A DNA stretch of 64,000 bases. It comes from Cherax quadricarinatus (lineage: Eukaryota; Arthropoda; Malacostraca; Decapoda; Parastacidae). The position numbers were made by a program, and so were the translations under genes. Positions 49,645 through 62,899 of the stretch are shown here, one piece after another. The stretch spans positions 46,647,090 to 46,711,089 of the forward strand of contig NC_091292.1 in assembly GCF_038502225.1 (NCBI RefSeq), written 5' to 3'. The notes under the pieces are model-generated. The model saw nothing but the letters and a program-made list of their open reading frames with translations, searched no databases and had not been told where the DNA came from. Every line of letters begins with the position of its first letter. The stretch's first letter is position 1.

Positions 49645-50450
49645 TGTGGCCACATATCCGGTTCGAACGACCAACTCTGTTCTATAGTTTATCTAACCAA
49701 AACTATGTAGAGTTAACTTGTAGAGTTAACAAAGGTACACTTAGCTTTGTTGCGGTCTCTGCCTACCGCAGCCTCTCCCAGTAAGCACCTTCGATGGAAG
49801 ACAGAGCTCTACTACCATGCTGGGCTGTGATAAAGATTATTGGTAAGTATAAGTACCCCTAAGGAGTGTTGTGTCAGTATTTTCATAACTGAATACTGAC
49901 GGGAATCTATACTCAAGTGTGTTGAGCTAAAAAAAAGTCCGCCCATAATTGGGTTTATGGTAAGTTGCTAGATGGTATCTTGGTTCTCATCTGCTCAGTT
50001 AATTGAACTACAATACATCATAGTAGACTTACTTGGGTATATTTATCAGACCCTTATTAATAACCCGAGTGTTGGTGTCTTGATTGAAGCAGACATATTC
50101 TTTGAAGAATGTCACACTACACACTGTCAGGATTGCAACACTCGTTGTTATACACTGTTCATCAAGTATTGTGTATCATTCACAGTCATATTACTAAAGA
50201 AGCTGATCACACTTCTCTGTATCTCTTTGAGATACTTTTAGTTACAAAAACACGTGGATTAGTGTTCTTTGTTCATTATCCCGGCGTTAATGTTTCCTCT
50301 GGCAGGGTTAAAAGTAATCTGAGCTATAACATCCCTTGCCACACTTCACTTGCCCTAAGCTACAGAGGAAAAGCTGACATAGCATATTTCCCCTACTTGC
50401 CAAACTTCCACCAGGAAACAGAGCAGAATGATTGATTTCTTGCTATATTT
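49645..50450 (-). repeat. 5' LTR of the BEL element
   Basis: Similar in order and spacing to the solo LTR at 8843-9844. Shared blocks include CAACGAGTGTTGCAAT, AGAAGTGTGATCA, GGGATAATGAACAAAGAAC-like sequence and ACACTCCTTAGGGGT. It ends in CA at 49645. The start is uncertain. Confidence 0.65.
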
Positions 50451-51300
50451 CAAACACTGATAGTTCATTATGTCCCACATGTGAATAAAGTGAGGTAGTA
50501 GTTTCCCTGTACCTTTCCTGTTATGGTACAAAGATTAATCACTCTTGTTATAACTCACATTGGTTGCAACACTGTTGTATGTGTAGCTTGTCGACTCTTT
50601 CCAATTATTTTACTAAGTTCGTCTGAGAGGAGTGTGTTGGTTGAGTCCGCAAACAGTTTTCTTAGAATTTTTGCCTAATTTAAGTTATTCTTTCCCATAC
50701 AGCAAGAGTGGATTGAAATCATTTTAAACATTTAGGAGGTCCTGAGGCGCGGAGAGTTTTCCTTATTTGTCTAACTAATAATTTAAATTCTCTCAAATTA
50801 AGGTCATCATGTTTAAACACTCCTGCTGAACTCTGTCTCAGTTACTGCTGTCAAAACACTGTAGCACGCCGGCATTTCAGACTTCTCTTAGTTCGACGTC
50901 TTCATACTCATTGTTGGAATAGCCAAATATAATTTGATAGCTAGTTATCTTGCAGAATCCTCAGCCATCGCAGGCTAGCATAAAAAAAAATTAGATTTAA
51001 CCCTCTCATAAATAGACACATGCATATGTTTTTCATTCGTCTCCATACAGCCTATTTTCTTCAAATAATATGTTCTAGAGAAGCAGACCACTTTTACTGT
51101 GAATATCTTTTCGGTCTTCATATTTACTAAGAGCAAATGTGGATTCGATAAAATAATTAAACGACGCTTTTATTACACGATTAATCAAAATTTTTATCAC
51201 CATAATACTTCAGTATTCCTCTCTCTATAAATCCGTTCGTTTCCCACCCAGGCTTGTCACCACCGTCTCTCACCTTCTGGAGTTAGATACAGAGTCTCAC
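50451..51300. other. Intron sequence between the BEL LTR and an A2M exon
   Basis: The first ~200 bp may be the outer part of the LTR. The rest is AT-rich intron DNA leading to the GTGAGACTC donor of the exon at 51301. Confidence 0.5.
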
Positions 51301-51417
51301 CTTCTCGGGTTCATCAGCGAGGTCGAAGTCGAGGTGGACGAGGCCAGCAGTGTTGTCAACTGTCTTCCACTGAGCGATACGTGTGCGCGAAGGAGTTTCG
51401 ATCCATACCAACGGATA
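51301..51417 (-). CDS. A2M: Alpha-2-macroglobulin exon
   Basis: A 117-bp, phase-0 exon of 39 codons (about residues 143-181). The acceptor is TTCTAACAG above 51417 and the donor is GAAG/GTGAGAC below 51301. The peptide begins YPLVWIETPSRTRIAQWKTV and ends HLDFDLADEPEK. 'PLVYIQDPKGNRIAQW' is the matching vertebrate A2M segment; the RIAQW motif is distinctive for A2M rather than insect TEP proteins. It follows 61270-61508 (NVSTDQ then YPLVWIE), with a 9.9-kb intron between them. Confidence 0.95.
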
Positions 51418-51566
51418 CTGTTAGAAAGGTGACCAGATTAGTTATATAAACTGAATGATGGATCATTATGTATTAAAGTGTAACTTCATATATAGCGTGG
51501 TCCATGCAGTGTCGTTATTCATTCAATATCACTCATTCGTGGTTACAATGTAAGTGTATATATATG

Positions 51567-51572
51567 TGTGGT

Positions 51573-51664
<92 letters not shown>

Positions 51665-51690
51665 TATGCATATTCATATACATATATATG
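51567..51690. repeat. (TA)n microsatellite
   Basis: About 120 bp of TA with AAATATAT interruptions. It directly abuts the Penelope-like copy that begins at 51691. Confidence 0.97.
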
Positions 51691-52583
51691 CAAAACAACC
51701 ACTGTGAAAGAATAGAGAAATTCCAAGCGCTTTCGTGACTACTCACATTATCAAGGAACAATGAAAGTAAAGCATCAAAGGAAGGTATATAAAGGGGTAA
51801 CCCACACCTTACTATCAGATCCCACAACAACGAAACGCGAGACAGCAAGCTCGCCGGCCGAACTAGACAGGTCCTTCACACAACCCACCAACAAACTATT
51901 CTACCCAAGAAATAAGAAATTTAAAAATTTATTATTTGTCCAATGTATTATTAAATTCTTCCCAAATTCTTATAATTATAAATGGATCTAATTTATATAA
52001 ACCAAAGGAAATATTCATATTATTGTCAAAACGGCTTTTTATGAAACAAGATTCAATTATATTCCTGTCGACCATGGACTTGCTTGATAGTACTTTCTCA
52101 ACTTTTTGAAAATCAATTAGATGGTTAAAATCTCTTACATAAATAAACAGAAATCTTGTCCAGTTCTAATGCTATATTTATGTTGTTTTAATCTTAGTTC
52201 GAGATTTTTACCAGTTTGACCGTAATAAACTTTATCGCAAATTTTACAAGGAATCTTATAGACACATCCATCAGCATTTTGGGGGGAATTCTTTATCAAA
52301 AGTTTTTTTACTGTATCAAGATTTTTGAATACAACTTTAATATTAAAAGTCTTAAGAAGAGAGGGCATATCAACCAAGTTTTCATGGTAAGGGAGAACCA
52401 ACATATTTTTAGTTGAATAAGGCTGGTTGTCCTTTTTGGATTGTAAAAAGTATTTGTAGCAACTTTAAAAGATTTATCAATTACATTTCTCGGGTATTTC
52501 AAATCATTACCTATTTCATAAATTTTGGATATTTCCTCATCTATGAACTCTGAACTACAAATTCGTAAAGCTCTCACAGCGAT
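51691..52583 (-). mobile_element. Penelope-like element, 3' part with GIY-YIG endonuclease
   Basis: Minus-strand frames 52308-52577 ([33 protein letters not shown]) and 52135-52404 (VLPYHENLVDMPSLLKTFNI; GCVYKIPCKICDKVYYGQTG; ELRLKQHKYSIRTG). The CVYKIPC..C....YYGQTG and RLKQHK motifs are the GIY-YIG nuclease of Penelope-like retroelements, including its CxxC pair. The frame is broken by one shift. The 3' UTR runs from 52134 to 51691 and includes a hammerhead-type motif (51721-51756). It ends TTGTTTTGCATATA into (TA)n. RT is truncated. Confidence 0.9.
51721..51756 (-). ncRNA. Hammerhead-type motif of the Penelope-like element
   Basis: On the minus strand: CCTTGATAA, then a perfect four-base-pair helix GTGA-GTAG-TCAC, then CGAAAGCGCTTGG. 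The positions match the hammerhead layout CUGANGA - helix II - GAAA, with two deviations in the first core strand (TTGATAA). Hammerheads in Penelope-like elements are established. Activity of this copy is uncertain. Confidence 0.5.
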
Positions 52584-54712
<2,129 letters not shown>

Positions 54713-54858
54713 GTCGTACCGAATAGGCAGAACTTGCGATCTTGGCTTAAATAGCAACGCTCATCTTGCCATATAGGACAAGTGAAAATTTGTGTATGCA
54801 ATAATTTCGCCAAAATCATTCTTAACCTAACGAAAAAAATATATTTCATTGTGTTTGT

Positions 54859-55086
54859 CACTACCACTACTACTACTACTACTACTACCACTAGTGAACA
54901 TCGAAATGGTACCTCACTAGTATTCACCTCACTCTGAGCCTTTATATACCCTCTGTGTCCATGTATTGTTTGTAATGGCTTGATAAAGCTCCTGGAGAGC
55001 GAAACGTTGCCACAATAGGTGTCACATTGGTTGCACTTGTGTCCTTTTACTTTACATATTGTCGGTAATTCTACCAACTTTATTAC
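54859..55086 (+). mobile_element. Penelope-repeat-like insert in TIR copy D
   Basis: Starts with an (ACT)n run, then CTTTATATACCCTCTGTGTC and a hammerhead-type motif at 54978-55012, then TGCCACAATAGGTGTCACA. No coding sequence. The target was deleted rather than duplicated. Confidence 0.6.
54978..55012 (+). ncRNA. Hammerhead-type motif
   Basis: GCTTGATAAA, then the perfect helix GCTC-CTGGA-GAGC, then GAAACGTTGCC. The layout matches the minimal hammerhead (CUGANGA - helix II - GAAAC), with the first core strand deviating as TTGATAA, the same deviation as at 51721-51756. Confidence 0.5.
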
Positions 55087-55297
55087 AAAATATATTTAGT
55101 TGGGTTAGGCTAAAATAAATTGCTCTTGTTATAATAAGGTTATGTAAGTTTTCTAAGATTCTTTTGGTGCAAAATTAAATTTTTTTACATCAACATAAAT
55201 GAAAAAAATATATCTTTAAACGTATAAGAGAAAATTTCAGAAAGGACTTAATTTTAAATGAATTCTTGCTAATTGACCAGTTTTACATATTCGGCAC

Positions 55298-55612
<315 letters not shown>

Positions 55613-56950
55613 TTACCATTGCCTTTTATCATTAAGCTTATTAAACTTTGCATTGTTGATGCAAAATTTGCATTAAATGATAAATTTTACACTCAGAAGT
55701 TTGGTATGGCAATGGGAAACCCTCTCTCACCTGTTTTTAGTAACCTATACATGGAACTTTTTGAAACAAGGTTGCTTAACACAATTCTCCCTAATAGAGC
55801 TAAATGGTTCAGATATGTTGAAGATATTTTGTGTCTTACGCCCAAGAATGAAGATATACACTATTTCCTTGTTAAATTAAATAGCTTAGCCCATTCTGTA
55901 AATTTTACTGTTGAGTTTGTGGAAAATAACTCATTGCATTTTATAGATGTTTTAATTATTAAAGGTAATAATGAATTCAAATGTATAATTTACAGAAAAC
56001 CTACAAATAACTGTTCATATGTACACTATTAAACTGTGTGTTTTCTCATCAATGTTTTTCAGAGTTTCGCGAATTTGTATTCCGGAGTTCATAGATGAAG
56101 AAAAATCCAAAATTTATGAAGTAGTTAATGATCTGAAATACCCATGAAACGTAATTGACAAATCTTTTAAAATTGCTAAAAATACTTATTAGAATCCAAA
56201 AAGGGGCAACCAACCTTATTCAATTAGAAATAAGTTGGTTCTCCCTTACCATGAAAACTTGGTTGATATGCCTTCTCTTCCTACGATTTTTAATATCAAA
56301 GTTGTATTTAAAAATCTTGATACAGCAAAAAAACTTTTGATAAAGAATTCCCCCCATAATGCTGAAGGATGTGTCTATAAGATTCCTTGTAAAATTTGCG
56401 GTAAGCTTTATTACGTTCAAACTGGAAAAAGATTCTAATGCTCTATTTATTCATGTGGGAGATTTTAACCATCCAATTGATTTTCAAAAAGTTGAGAAAG
56501 TTGTATCAAACAAGTCCATGGTTGACAGGAATATAATTGAATCTTGTTTCATAAAAAGCAGTTTTGAAAATAATATGAATATTTCCTTTGGTTTATATAA
56601 ATTTGGGAAGAATTTAATAATACATTGGGCAAACAATAAATCTTAATTCTTGGGTAGAGTACTAGGGTTGGGCAAATGTTTTGTTAGAGGGATGTCGTGA
56701 AGGACCTGCCTATCTGAGGTCAAAAGGCCTGCTGCAGTGTTCTTTTCTTATGATTCGGTGTCATCGCGCATGAGGTGTTTCTTTGTTGTGGGATGTGATG
56801 GTGAGGTGTGGTCTCGACCCTTTATGAGCCTTCCTTTGATATATCGTTATTATAGTTCCTTAATGTGAGAAGTCACGAAAGCACTTGGAATTTCCTCATT
56901 CTTTCAGAGTGGTTGTTTTGCATATTCTGATATCACCTGTTTACTGTGAT
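55613..56950 (+). mobile_element. Penelope-like element, RT and GIY-YIG regions, decayed
   Basis: The frame 55619-56032 has the Penelope RT block FGMAMGNPLSPVFSNLYMEL and WFRYVEDIL, where the usual catalytic YVDD reads YVED; then FVENNSLHFIDVLIIKGNNE and YRKPTNN. Later frames encode CIPEFIDEEKSKIYEVVNDL and VLPYHENLVDMPSL, and GCVYKIPCKICGKLYYVQTG (GIY-YIG, with YYGQ changed to YYVQ). Frames break repeatedly after 56032. The 3' UTR at 56645-56755 resembles the CR1 3' UTR. A degenerate hammerhead (AATGTGAGAAGTCACGAAAG, 56861-56880) lies before the end, and TTGTTTTGCATATTCTG leads into (TA)n. Confidence 0.88.
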
Positions 56951-57085
<135 letters not shown>

Positions 57086-57099
57086 GTATACGTATATTT

Positions 57100-57270
57100 C
57101 TTTTTTATTTATTAACACATCGGCCGTCTCCCACCAAGGCAGGGTGGCCCCAAAAAGAAAAACTTTTATCATCACTCACTCCATCACTGTTTTGCCAGAG
57201 GCGCGCTTACACTACAGTTATAAAACTGCAACATTAACATCCCTCCTATACACAGGGCTCCTGACTAGCA
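57100..57270 (-). mobile_element. RTE-like LINE 3'-UTR fragment
   Basis: Shares blocks with 26340-26440: CATCACTGTTTTG, TACAGTTATAAAACTGCAAC and ATTAACA in the same order. Contains GGCCGTCTCCCACCAAGGCA. No coding part is present. Confidence 0.6.
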
Positions 57271-57469
57271 AAATTTGATCAGTCATGAGGGTGTCTTCAC
57301 AAAATTCAATTTCAATGGCAAAAACATACAATAAGAACAAGTTAACCATGTCCTAGATGAAACAAGCTGTAAGATATCCTAAACAACACAGATCCGAACA
57401 TTTGCCTAGAAAAAGTAAACTCTGTGGTTTTTCAGATCTGCTCAAGACATTCCATTAAGAAGAAAAAAG

Positions 57470-58100
57470 AGAAGATGTAACCTGGAAAGAGAGAGACGAT
57501 TCCTATAGAGACAAAGGCAAAAAGTCACAGAGCTGCTAAGAGGGGCCAGTGGTTAATGAAACTGCAAATATCGAACTTAAGATCAATTAATCTTACAGGA
57601 GACAACAATTGCAGGAAGAACTAAAAGCCATAAAGGAAATTAAAAATAAGCAAAGTACATCTTCCATTATGCCAAATCTAAGGGAAAAACAACATCCAGT
57701 ATTGTGCCCCTGCTTAGGCGAAATGAGACATACACAGATGACAGCCAAGAAATGAATGAGATACTGAAATCCCAGTATGACTCAGTGTTTGTGAGCCGCT
57801 GCCCAGACTAACGGTCGACAATCCTAACGAATTCTTTATGAACGAGACCCAAAATTTGGTCATCTCATAAAATCTCGGATATTAACCTAACACCACAAGA
57901 CTTTGAAAAGGCAATAAATGACATGCCCTTACACTCTGCACCAGGCCCAGGCCAGGCTCATGGAACCCGTGTTCATCAAGAACTGCAAGAAGCCTCTGTC
58001 GCCTGCAAACCAGTTTGCAGGTGCAGTCCTCCCTGGTCTTCCAGCACCCAGCCAATTTTGGAGGATATCCTAGCTATGACACACCTCCCTCATGAAGTCC
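57470..58100 (+). mobile_element. LINE fragment upstream of an RT domain (third LINE type)
   Basis: Broken frames read HYAKSKGKTTSSIVPLLRRN, YTDDSQEMNEILKSQYDSVF and DINLTPQDFEKAINDMPLHS followed by APGPG. This is the linker before the RT of Jockey/CR1-type LINEs (FW.YAKSK...I.PL, TDD.E.AEILN.QF.SVF, ..SAPGPDG). It is distinct in sequence from the main family. Confidence 0.6.
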
Positions 58101-58429
58101 CTTGATTTCTTGAAGTTCTCAACAGTACTCTCTCTGCAATAGCAGTAGACAGTGAGCCAATGGGTTTAACATTACTTATCTATCACCATATTCCTTGCGA
58201 TAAAGACACTAAAGCATAAAGAATCTTCACTGAAGAACTCGTTACTAAGTTGTTCCATGATGGAGTTACTGAAGATTCCACTTCTCTGTGGAATACTCTG
58301 CTCATGGGACATAGCCTCCTGCAACTGATTACAGGAAATTAGATTCATGTATGATCCAGATAGTTTCTCACTGACAATACTGAATGACCTATGGTAAAAC
58401 ACTGGCAATAAAAAATAAAATCTACATTT

Positions 58430-60300
58430 GACCTCTTACAGGGGTTTTGGCAAATTCTTCTTGAAGACCTAAATAAAGAATTGACAGCATTCCCTATTCC
58501 TACTGGTCAGTATCAGTTCAATAGAATGCCTTTTGGAATAAGGAGCAGCCCAATAACATTTGGTCTACCTAAGTAATGTTACTGTGATGTCTCAGGATGT
58601 ACCTATGCATCTCATAAAACTTGAATGGATAAGGGAAAAATTACCAGAGGCTGAACTCAAAGTCAATCTCTCCAAATGTCATTTTCTTAAGAAATGAAGT
58701 TTCTGGGACATATAGTGACTTAGAACAGCCTAAAGATAGACGAGCCCGAACTCGCTGCTGTTTAGAAATTCTCTAGACCTATGACAGCAGATGCTTTTCA
58801 CTTCATCATTGGCTTAGAAAGATTCTACCGCACCTTCGTAGCCAAAGTTTCCACAAAATGTCGTTCCAGGTGCCTTGTAGAGATATTGCTTTTGTTAATA
58901 CAGACAACTCATTCTCCATCGAGAATCTAAAGACAGCTGAACATCAAGACCCTGTGTGGTCACCAGTCCTTCAATTCCTGACCAGGGAGGCTGCTGACCT
59001 GCAGGTTTTAAAGCGCCTGTACTGCTGAGGGACTTACGTGTCAGGCAAGGAGTACTGTGCCAGGTGGCACAGCACTCCTTGCCTGACACTTAAGTCAGGC
59101 AGCTGGTGAACAGTTCTGCCAGGAACTGGCAGAACTGTTCACCAGCTGGTGATCCCAGAACCCCTAGTACTTGCAACTCTGAAGATGATTCACGACATCC
59201 AAGATGCAGTGCATGTCTGTCTGACTGCAGTGTTAGATGGGCAAGAATGAAATACTTCTGGCTTAAGATGGCAGTGGAAATTGCAAAAAAAAAAATGTAC
59301 TTAAGTGTGTTGTCTACCTCCAGCACAAAGGTACTGTCACCTGTCCTCCTCATATTCTCTAGTATCTCATTACAAAGCAACCATGGGAGAGAACTTCTGT
59401 CGACCTGTAATAAACACCTGCCTGTGATGGTGGATAACTTGACACGGTACTGTGAGCAGTACCCATTCCTAACAAAACCACCGAGACAGTTGCTAATGCT
59501 TTCGTTTCCTGTTAGTCAATGGGTCGGAGTTCATCAATGCCACAATGCAGGATCTTTGCTCTAGATTTGATATACATAAAATGCCAGGAGCTCCACGCCA
59601 TCCTGCTGAACATACAAATCACAAAACTCTAGAGGTGCTCAGAGTGACCATCAATCCGAGTTGTACCACATGGGACGAGGTCATTCCAGATGTGTAGAGT
59701 ACTCTAAACTCGCACAACAGCACGATTAGAGAGACACCCCTCTCTGCATTGTAAGGCTATGACAAGCATTTGCGATATTAATTTTTTCTTACCCCACCTC
59801 AGTCCGCATCTCGTTGACACTTACATTGTCAGCGTCAACAAGATGTGGACTCCACAGCTTGTCTCTCAGAGAGTACGAGAAAATCTCAAGAAAGCAACTC
59901 AAAAGTTTACGTCTAATCGTAACGCTAATGCTGAGGAGAGTAAAGTTGTATCAGGTTGCAAGGTAATGTTGCAAAACCCTACACAACACCCCATATATGC
60001 ATAAGCTAGTTCCCTAATTTGTTGGTCCTTACCGTGTCCTCAGACAGCTCCATGGCAACAAGTTCGAGGTGAGGGAGAATGGAACGATTAAGGAAATTCA
60101 TCGTGACTACATGAAATACACTGACAATGTGCAAGCCGAAACTGTCCAATCACATACCTATGATCTGAGACCCAGGACAGCAGTACTAGTACATTTCTTT
60201 GACATTGAGAAGCCTGTCGACCTATCCAACTCCTGCTCTGACTACACTGTCTTCTGGCTGCACTGGGCATCAATGCTCATACGCATTATAACTAGTTAAA
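58430..60300 (+). mobile_element. Ty3/gypsy-like retrotransposon, decayed pol
   Basis: RT remnant: GFWQILLEDLNKELTAFPIP, TGQYQFNRMPFGIRSSPITF (58440-58570), then LPEAELKVNLSKCHFLKK and FIIGLERFYRTFVAKVSTK. Integrase remnant: GSEFINATMQDLCSRFDIHK and PGAPRHPAEHTNHKTLE (59515-59640), then RVRENLKKATQKFTSNRN and VRENGTIKEIHRDYMKY (60065-60120). The 'FNRMPFG' block and integrase layout are Ty3/gypsy type. Stops and shifts are frequent. Two hairpins interrupt it at 59031-59148. Confidence 0.75.
59031..59148. repeat. Two tandem near-perfect hairpins
   Basis: First: arms 59031-59062 and 59065-59096 (32 nt, two mismatches, two-base loop). Second: arms 59100-59122 and 59126-59148 (23 nt, perfect, loop GAA). 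Both lie between the RT and integrase remnants of the gypsy-like element. Confidence 0.95.
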
Positions 60301-60763
60301 ACCTCATGTAACGGAGTCAGGGTGGACTATGTATATATGTAAAGGAAGCATGTTTTGTGTAAAGATACCTATAAATAGCTATAATATTTTCCAGTAAAGT
60401 AGCTGCAAGTTTTTCACATGCAGTGTGTATTAGATGGTCTATATTATAGGTCAGGGCAGTGCCTCCCTTTCATGTCATATTGCTTGCAGATGTATGGATG
60501 GAAAAACGTTTCTTAACGTGCAGACAGTGCCTGACACCCGGTGCACCCCTGTGAACCTGTACATAAGAATTATGTTCCAATTCTGTCCTGACGTCCCATG
60601 GCCCCATCCAGTATTAAGCAGAATAGCATGTTTTTTCTCTCCCATATAAAATGTAGAAAGTTTTTCGAGGATTTCTAATTTTTTGGTGTTGTTGGTATCA
60701 GGGTATGCAAAAAGCCAAGTTCTATGAGTGTATTTAATTTTTTTCTGTCTTGAACACCATTAC
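60301..60763. other. Sequence between gypsy integrase remnant and candidate LTR
   Basis: AT-rich. Perhaps the 3' end of the element's internal region; no coding match. No clear polypurine tract was recognised. Confidence 0.45.
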
Positions 60764-61084
60764 TGTCACGTCGGGGCTACCCGAGATGTGTGGCAGAGCA
60801 AAATGTAGACAGTATGTCTACCCACCTGCTTCACATGCTTCCCACTAAAGTGAGTTACTGGCTTAGGCCTAGTTTCACGAGTGACCGGTAGATGGCAGTC
60901 CCCCCTAGGTCTAACCTCACGGCCTGTTCTCGTTCTCACTTTGTACCCATCTGACCTTCCATCAAGACCTACCTACAGACCCCTAACACGTCCTGCCTGT
61001 ATACCCATTTACAGAATAAATCCACGCCAGTCTACGCCACTTAATTAGCCTTCCATGCTACTTATTCTACCAGAAGATACGACA
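60764..61084 (+). repeat. Candidate gypsy LTR
   Basis: About 320 bp starting TGTCACGTCGGGGCTACC and ending AAGATACGACA (TG...CA with short inverted ends), with AATAAA near 61015. No target duplication was found, and no second LTR is visible in the window, so the call is tentative. Confidence 0.4.
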
Positions 61085-61269
61085 CATCAGTGGTTTTACA
61101 CTTGCTGCTATTATAGAATCTTACCTTCCAAGATAATGGACGCTTACATACTTAAAATTAATTGCAGTATTTTCATGTTGCTTGGGTAAAAAAATAAGTT
61201 AATCTGCTGCTGTTATAAGTGACCTGCTGCTATTAAAGAGGCCCATTTGCTGGTATTATTGACTCTCAC

Positions 61270-61508
61270 CTGGTCAGTAGAGACGTTTAAATAAGGTCCA
61301 GTCACTGTGAGAATTCTGAACTTGACGTTCTCGCCAGGCTCGTAGAGGTACTTGTCAGTCTGGATGAAGGTAACCTGGTTGGAGCTCTTCAAAGATATAC
61401 TCACTGTACGACTGATGTTAACACCAGCCACACTGCCAAAGATGTGCAGGTGACCGTAGTAATATGTCGAACTTGGCACTGCGACTTCATAGCACTTCTC
61501 AGTCTTCC
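61270..61508 (-). CDS. A2M: Alpha-2-macroglobulin exon
   Basis: A 239-bp exon (about residues 63-142). The acceptor is AATTTCAG above 61508 and the donor is CCAG/GTGAGAG below 61270. The first two bases complete a glycine codon begun by the exon at 62268-62455. The peptide begins GKTEKCYEVAVPSSTYYYGH, continues GSVAGVNISRTVSISLKS, and has TFIQTDKYLYEPGENVKFRI, the very conserved 'QTDKPIYKPGQTVKFRV' motif of the A2M/complement family between macroglobulin domains 1 and 2. It ends VTGPYLNVSTDQ, with sequons NIS and NVS. Confidence 0.97.
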
Positions 61509-62267
61509 CTGAAATTAATAAATTAGATAAATTAGAGTCACTCGAACTCTCAGTATTCTACAAAATTATCTATATTTCTTCTCCGTACTCAGCATCTACA
61601 TTTCATCTTGTTCTTGATTTCTTATTTTGTGGATTAGTTTTCCTGATGTAAGTGTGTATGTAGTAACATTAATTTAGACTATAGGTGTCAAACCTGACAA
61701 ACTATCTTTCCTTCCTTTCAGTTTCTAAATATTTTAGAAAACACTATCAATTTTTCTACAGTTATACCTTAAACAAATAATCCATATTTTATTTACGTTA
61801 CATAACTAATGATTTTGTGGATTTACTGTATTTGTAATTTTGTTTAGTGCACTAAAGACCAACTTATTTGTTGGTAAACTCTGTTACTTGTTAAGTTTGT
61901 TAACAGAGATGTTACCATGAACACAATGTGTATTATATTTAAGCACTGGAGACGGACTAAATTAATACATATAACTTGCCTGAAGACACTCAAATTTCAA
62001 GAGACTGTAAAAACCTGAATTGAGTGGTTATAAATATGGCACAGCAGCTGTATGAGCATGAGAGGAATACAAATTGACTTTTATACCTCCCTTGAAATCA
62101 AAGTTTTTGAGACTAGCTGTTAGACAAACTAGCACTGTGGAAGCCACTAACCTGGCTTCTCAGAATATGAAATTCATGCGTGCATATACGAGAATTTCAA
62201 AATTAATTATTGTACTTGCCTGTGAATGAAGTTGAAAGTTCTCAACTAACCATCTTGATCCACTAAC
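61509..62267. other. A2M intron sequence
   Basis: A 759-bp AT-rich intron, the only compact one in the visible gene. No mobile element recognised. Confidence 0.8.
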
Positions 62268-62455
62268 CTCCAGGAATCAGGATAGAAGTGTTCGGAACAA
62301 CGGTGACGTTCCGATCTGCATCAACTTGTTGCCAGTCATAAGCCGTCACAGCGAAGGTCAGCTTACCTTCTGGAGCAGAAGGGTTGTCCACGTAGACACA
62401 TACCTGGGCAGGAGCTCCTGACACCCACTGTCTTGGCGTGGTGATTATGTAGCCC
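62268..62455 (-). CDS. A2M: Alpha-2-macroglobulin exon (first visible, mature N-terminus)
   Basis: A 188-bp exon (residues 1-62 of the visible protein). The acceptor is CTCTCGCAG above 62455 and the donor is TGGAG/GTTAGTG below 62268. The peptide begins GYIITTPRQWVSGAPAQVCV, the usual first strand of macroglobulin domain 1 just after the signal peptide. It continues YVDNPSAPEGKLTFAVTAYD and ends NVTVVPNTSILIPG, with sequons NVT and NTS. A2M is a secreted thioester protease inhibitor that traps proteases in haemolymph or plasma; in crustaceans it acts in immunity and clotting control. The signal-peptide exon is not seen and is probably upstream (above 62455), beyond LINE sequence or the window. 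Confidence 0.93.
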
Positions 62456-62499
62456 CTGCGAGAGTTATGGTTAATTTTATTAGAATTAAATTAACACTC

Positions 62500-62792
62500 A
62501 CACACACACAAACAGGGATGTTAGTATTTCTTCATAGAGCTTTTAGGAAGTGGAACAATCTGGGAAGTGATGTAGTGTGATCAAGACCCATATATAGCTA
62601 CAAGGTTAGGTAGAGATTTGCCGGTACTTCCGGCCCGGGTCTTCTACAGATGGTGACCCTGCGTATAGCTACAAGAAAATATACGATATAGCTAATGGAG
62701 CAGAGAAAGGGTGGAGCTAGTATTGACCAGTAAAGAGGCGGGGCCAGAAACTACGACTCGACCCCTGCAACCACAAATTGGTGAGTACTCAT
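62500..62792 (+). mobile_element. LINE 3' end fragment (main family)
   Basis: Contains GGGATGTTAGTATTTCTTCA and GGAAGTGGAACAATCTGGGA (end of ORF2, deleted), then GTAAAGAGGCGGGGCCAG, GACCCCTGCAACCACAAAT and one GGTGAGTACTCA tail unit. A 60-bp unrelated stretch lies near 62605-62660. It runs into (AC)n. Confidence 0.8.

Positions 62793-62793
<1 letters not shown>

Positions 62794-62866
<73 letters not shown>
62794..62866. repeat. (AC)n microsatellite
   Basis: About 73 bp of AC directly after the LINE tail unit. Confidence 0.98.
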
Positions 62867-62868
<2 letters not shown>

Positions 62869-62899
62869 AGAGCACTGAGTACTGACGGTACTGATTACT

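Larger units (their letters stand above)
41994..50450 (-). mobile_element. BEL/Pao LTR retrotransposon, 3'-truncated, with nested CR1 insertions
   Basis: A minus-strand element. In order: a 5' LTR (49645 to about 50450), a primer-binding site beginning TGG at 49644, a leader (48905-49625), gag (from 48900), protease, RT, RNase H and integrase down to 41994. It is interrupted in gag by CR1 copies at 45741-47102 (minus) and 47403-48195 (plus). The region after the integrase and the 3' LTR are missing. Gag and pol have stops and frameshifts. The outer LTR limit is not fixed; similarity to the solo LTR at 8843-9844 fades after about 50430. Confidence 0.88.
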
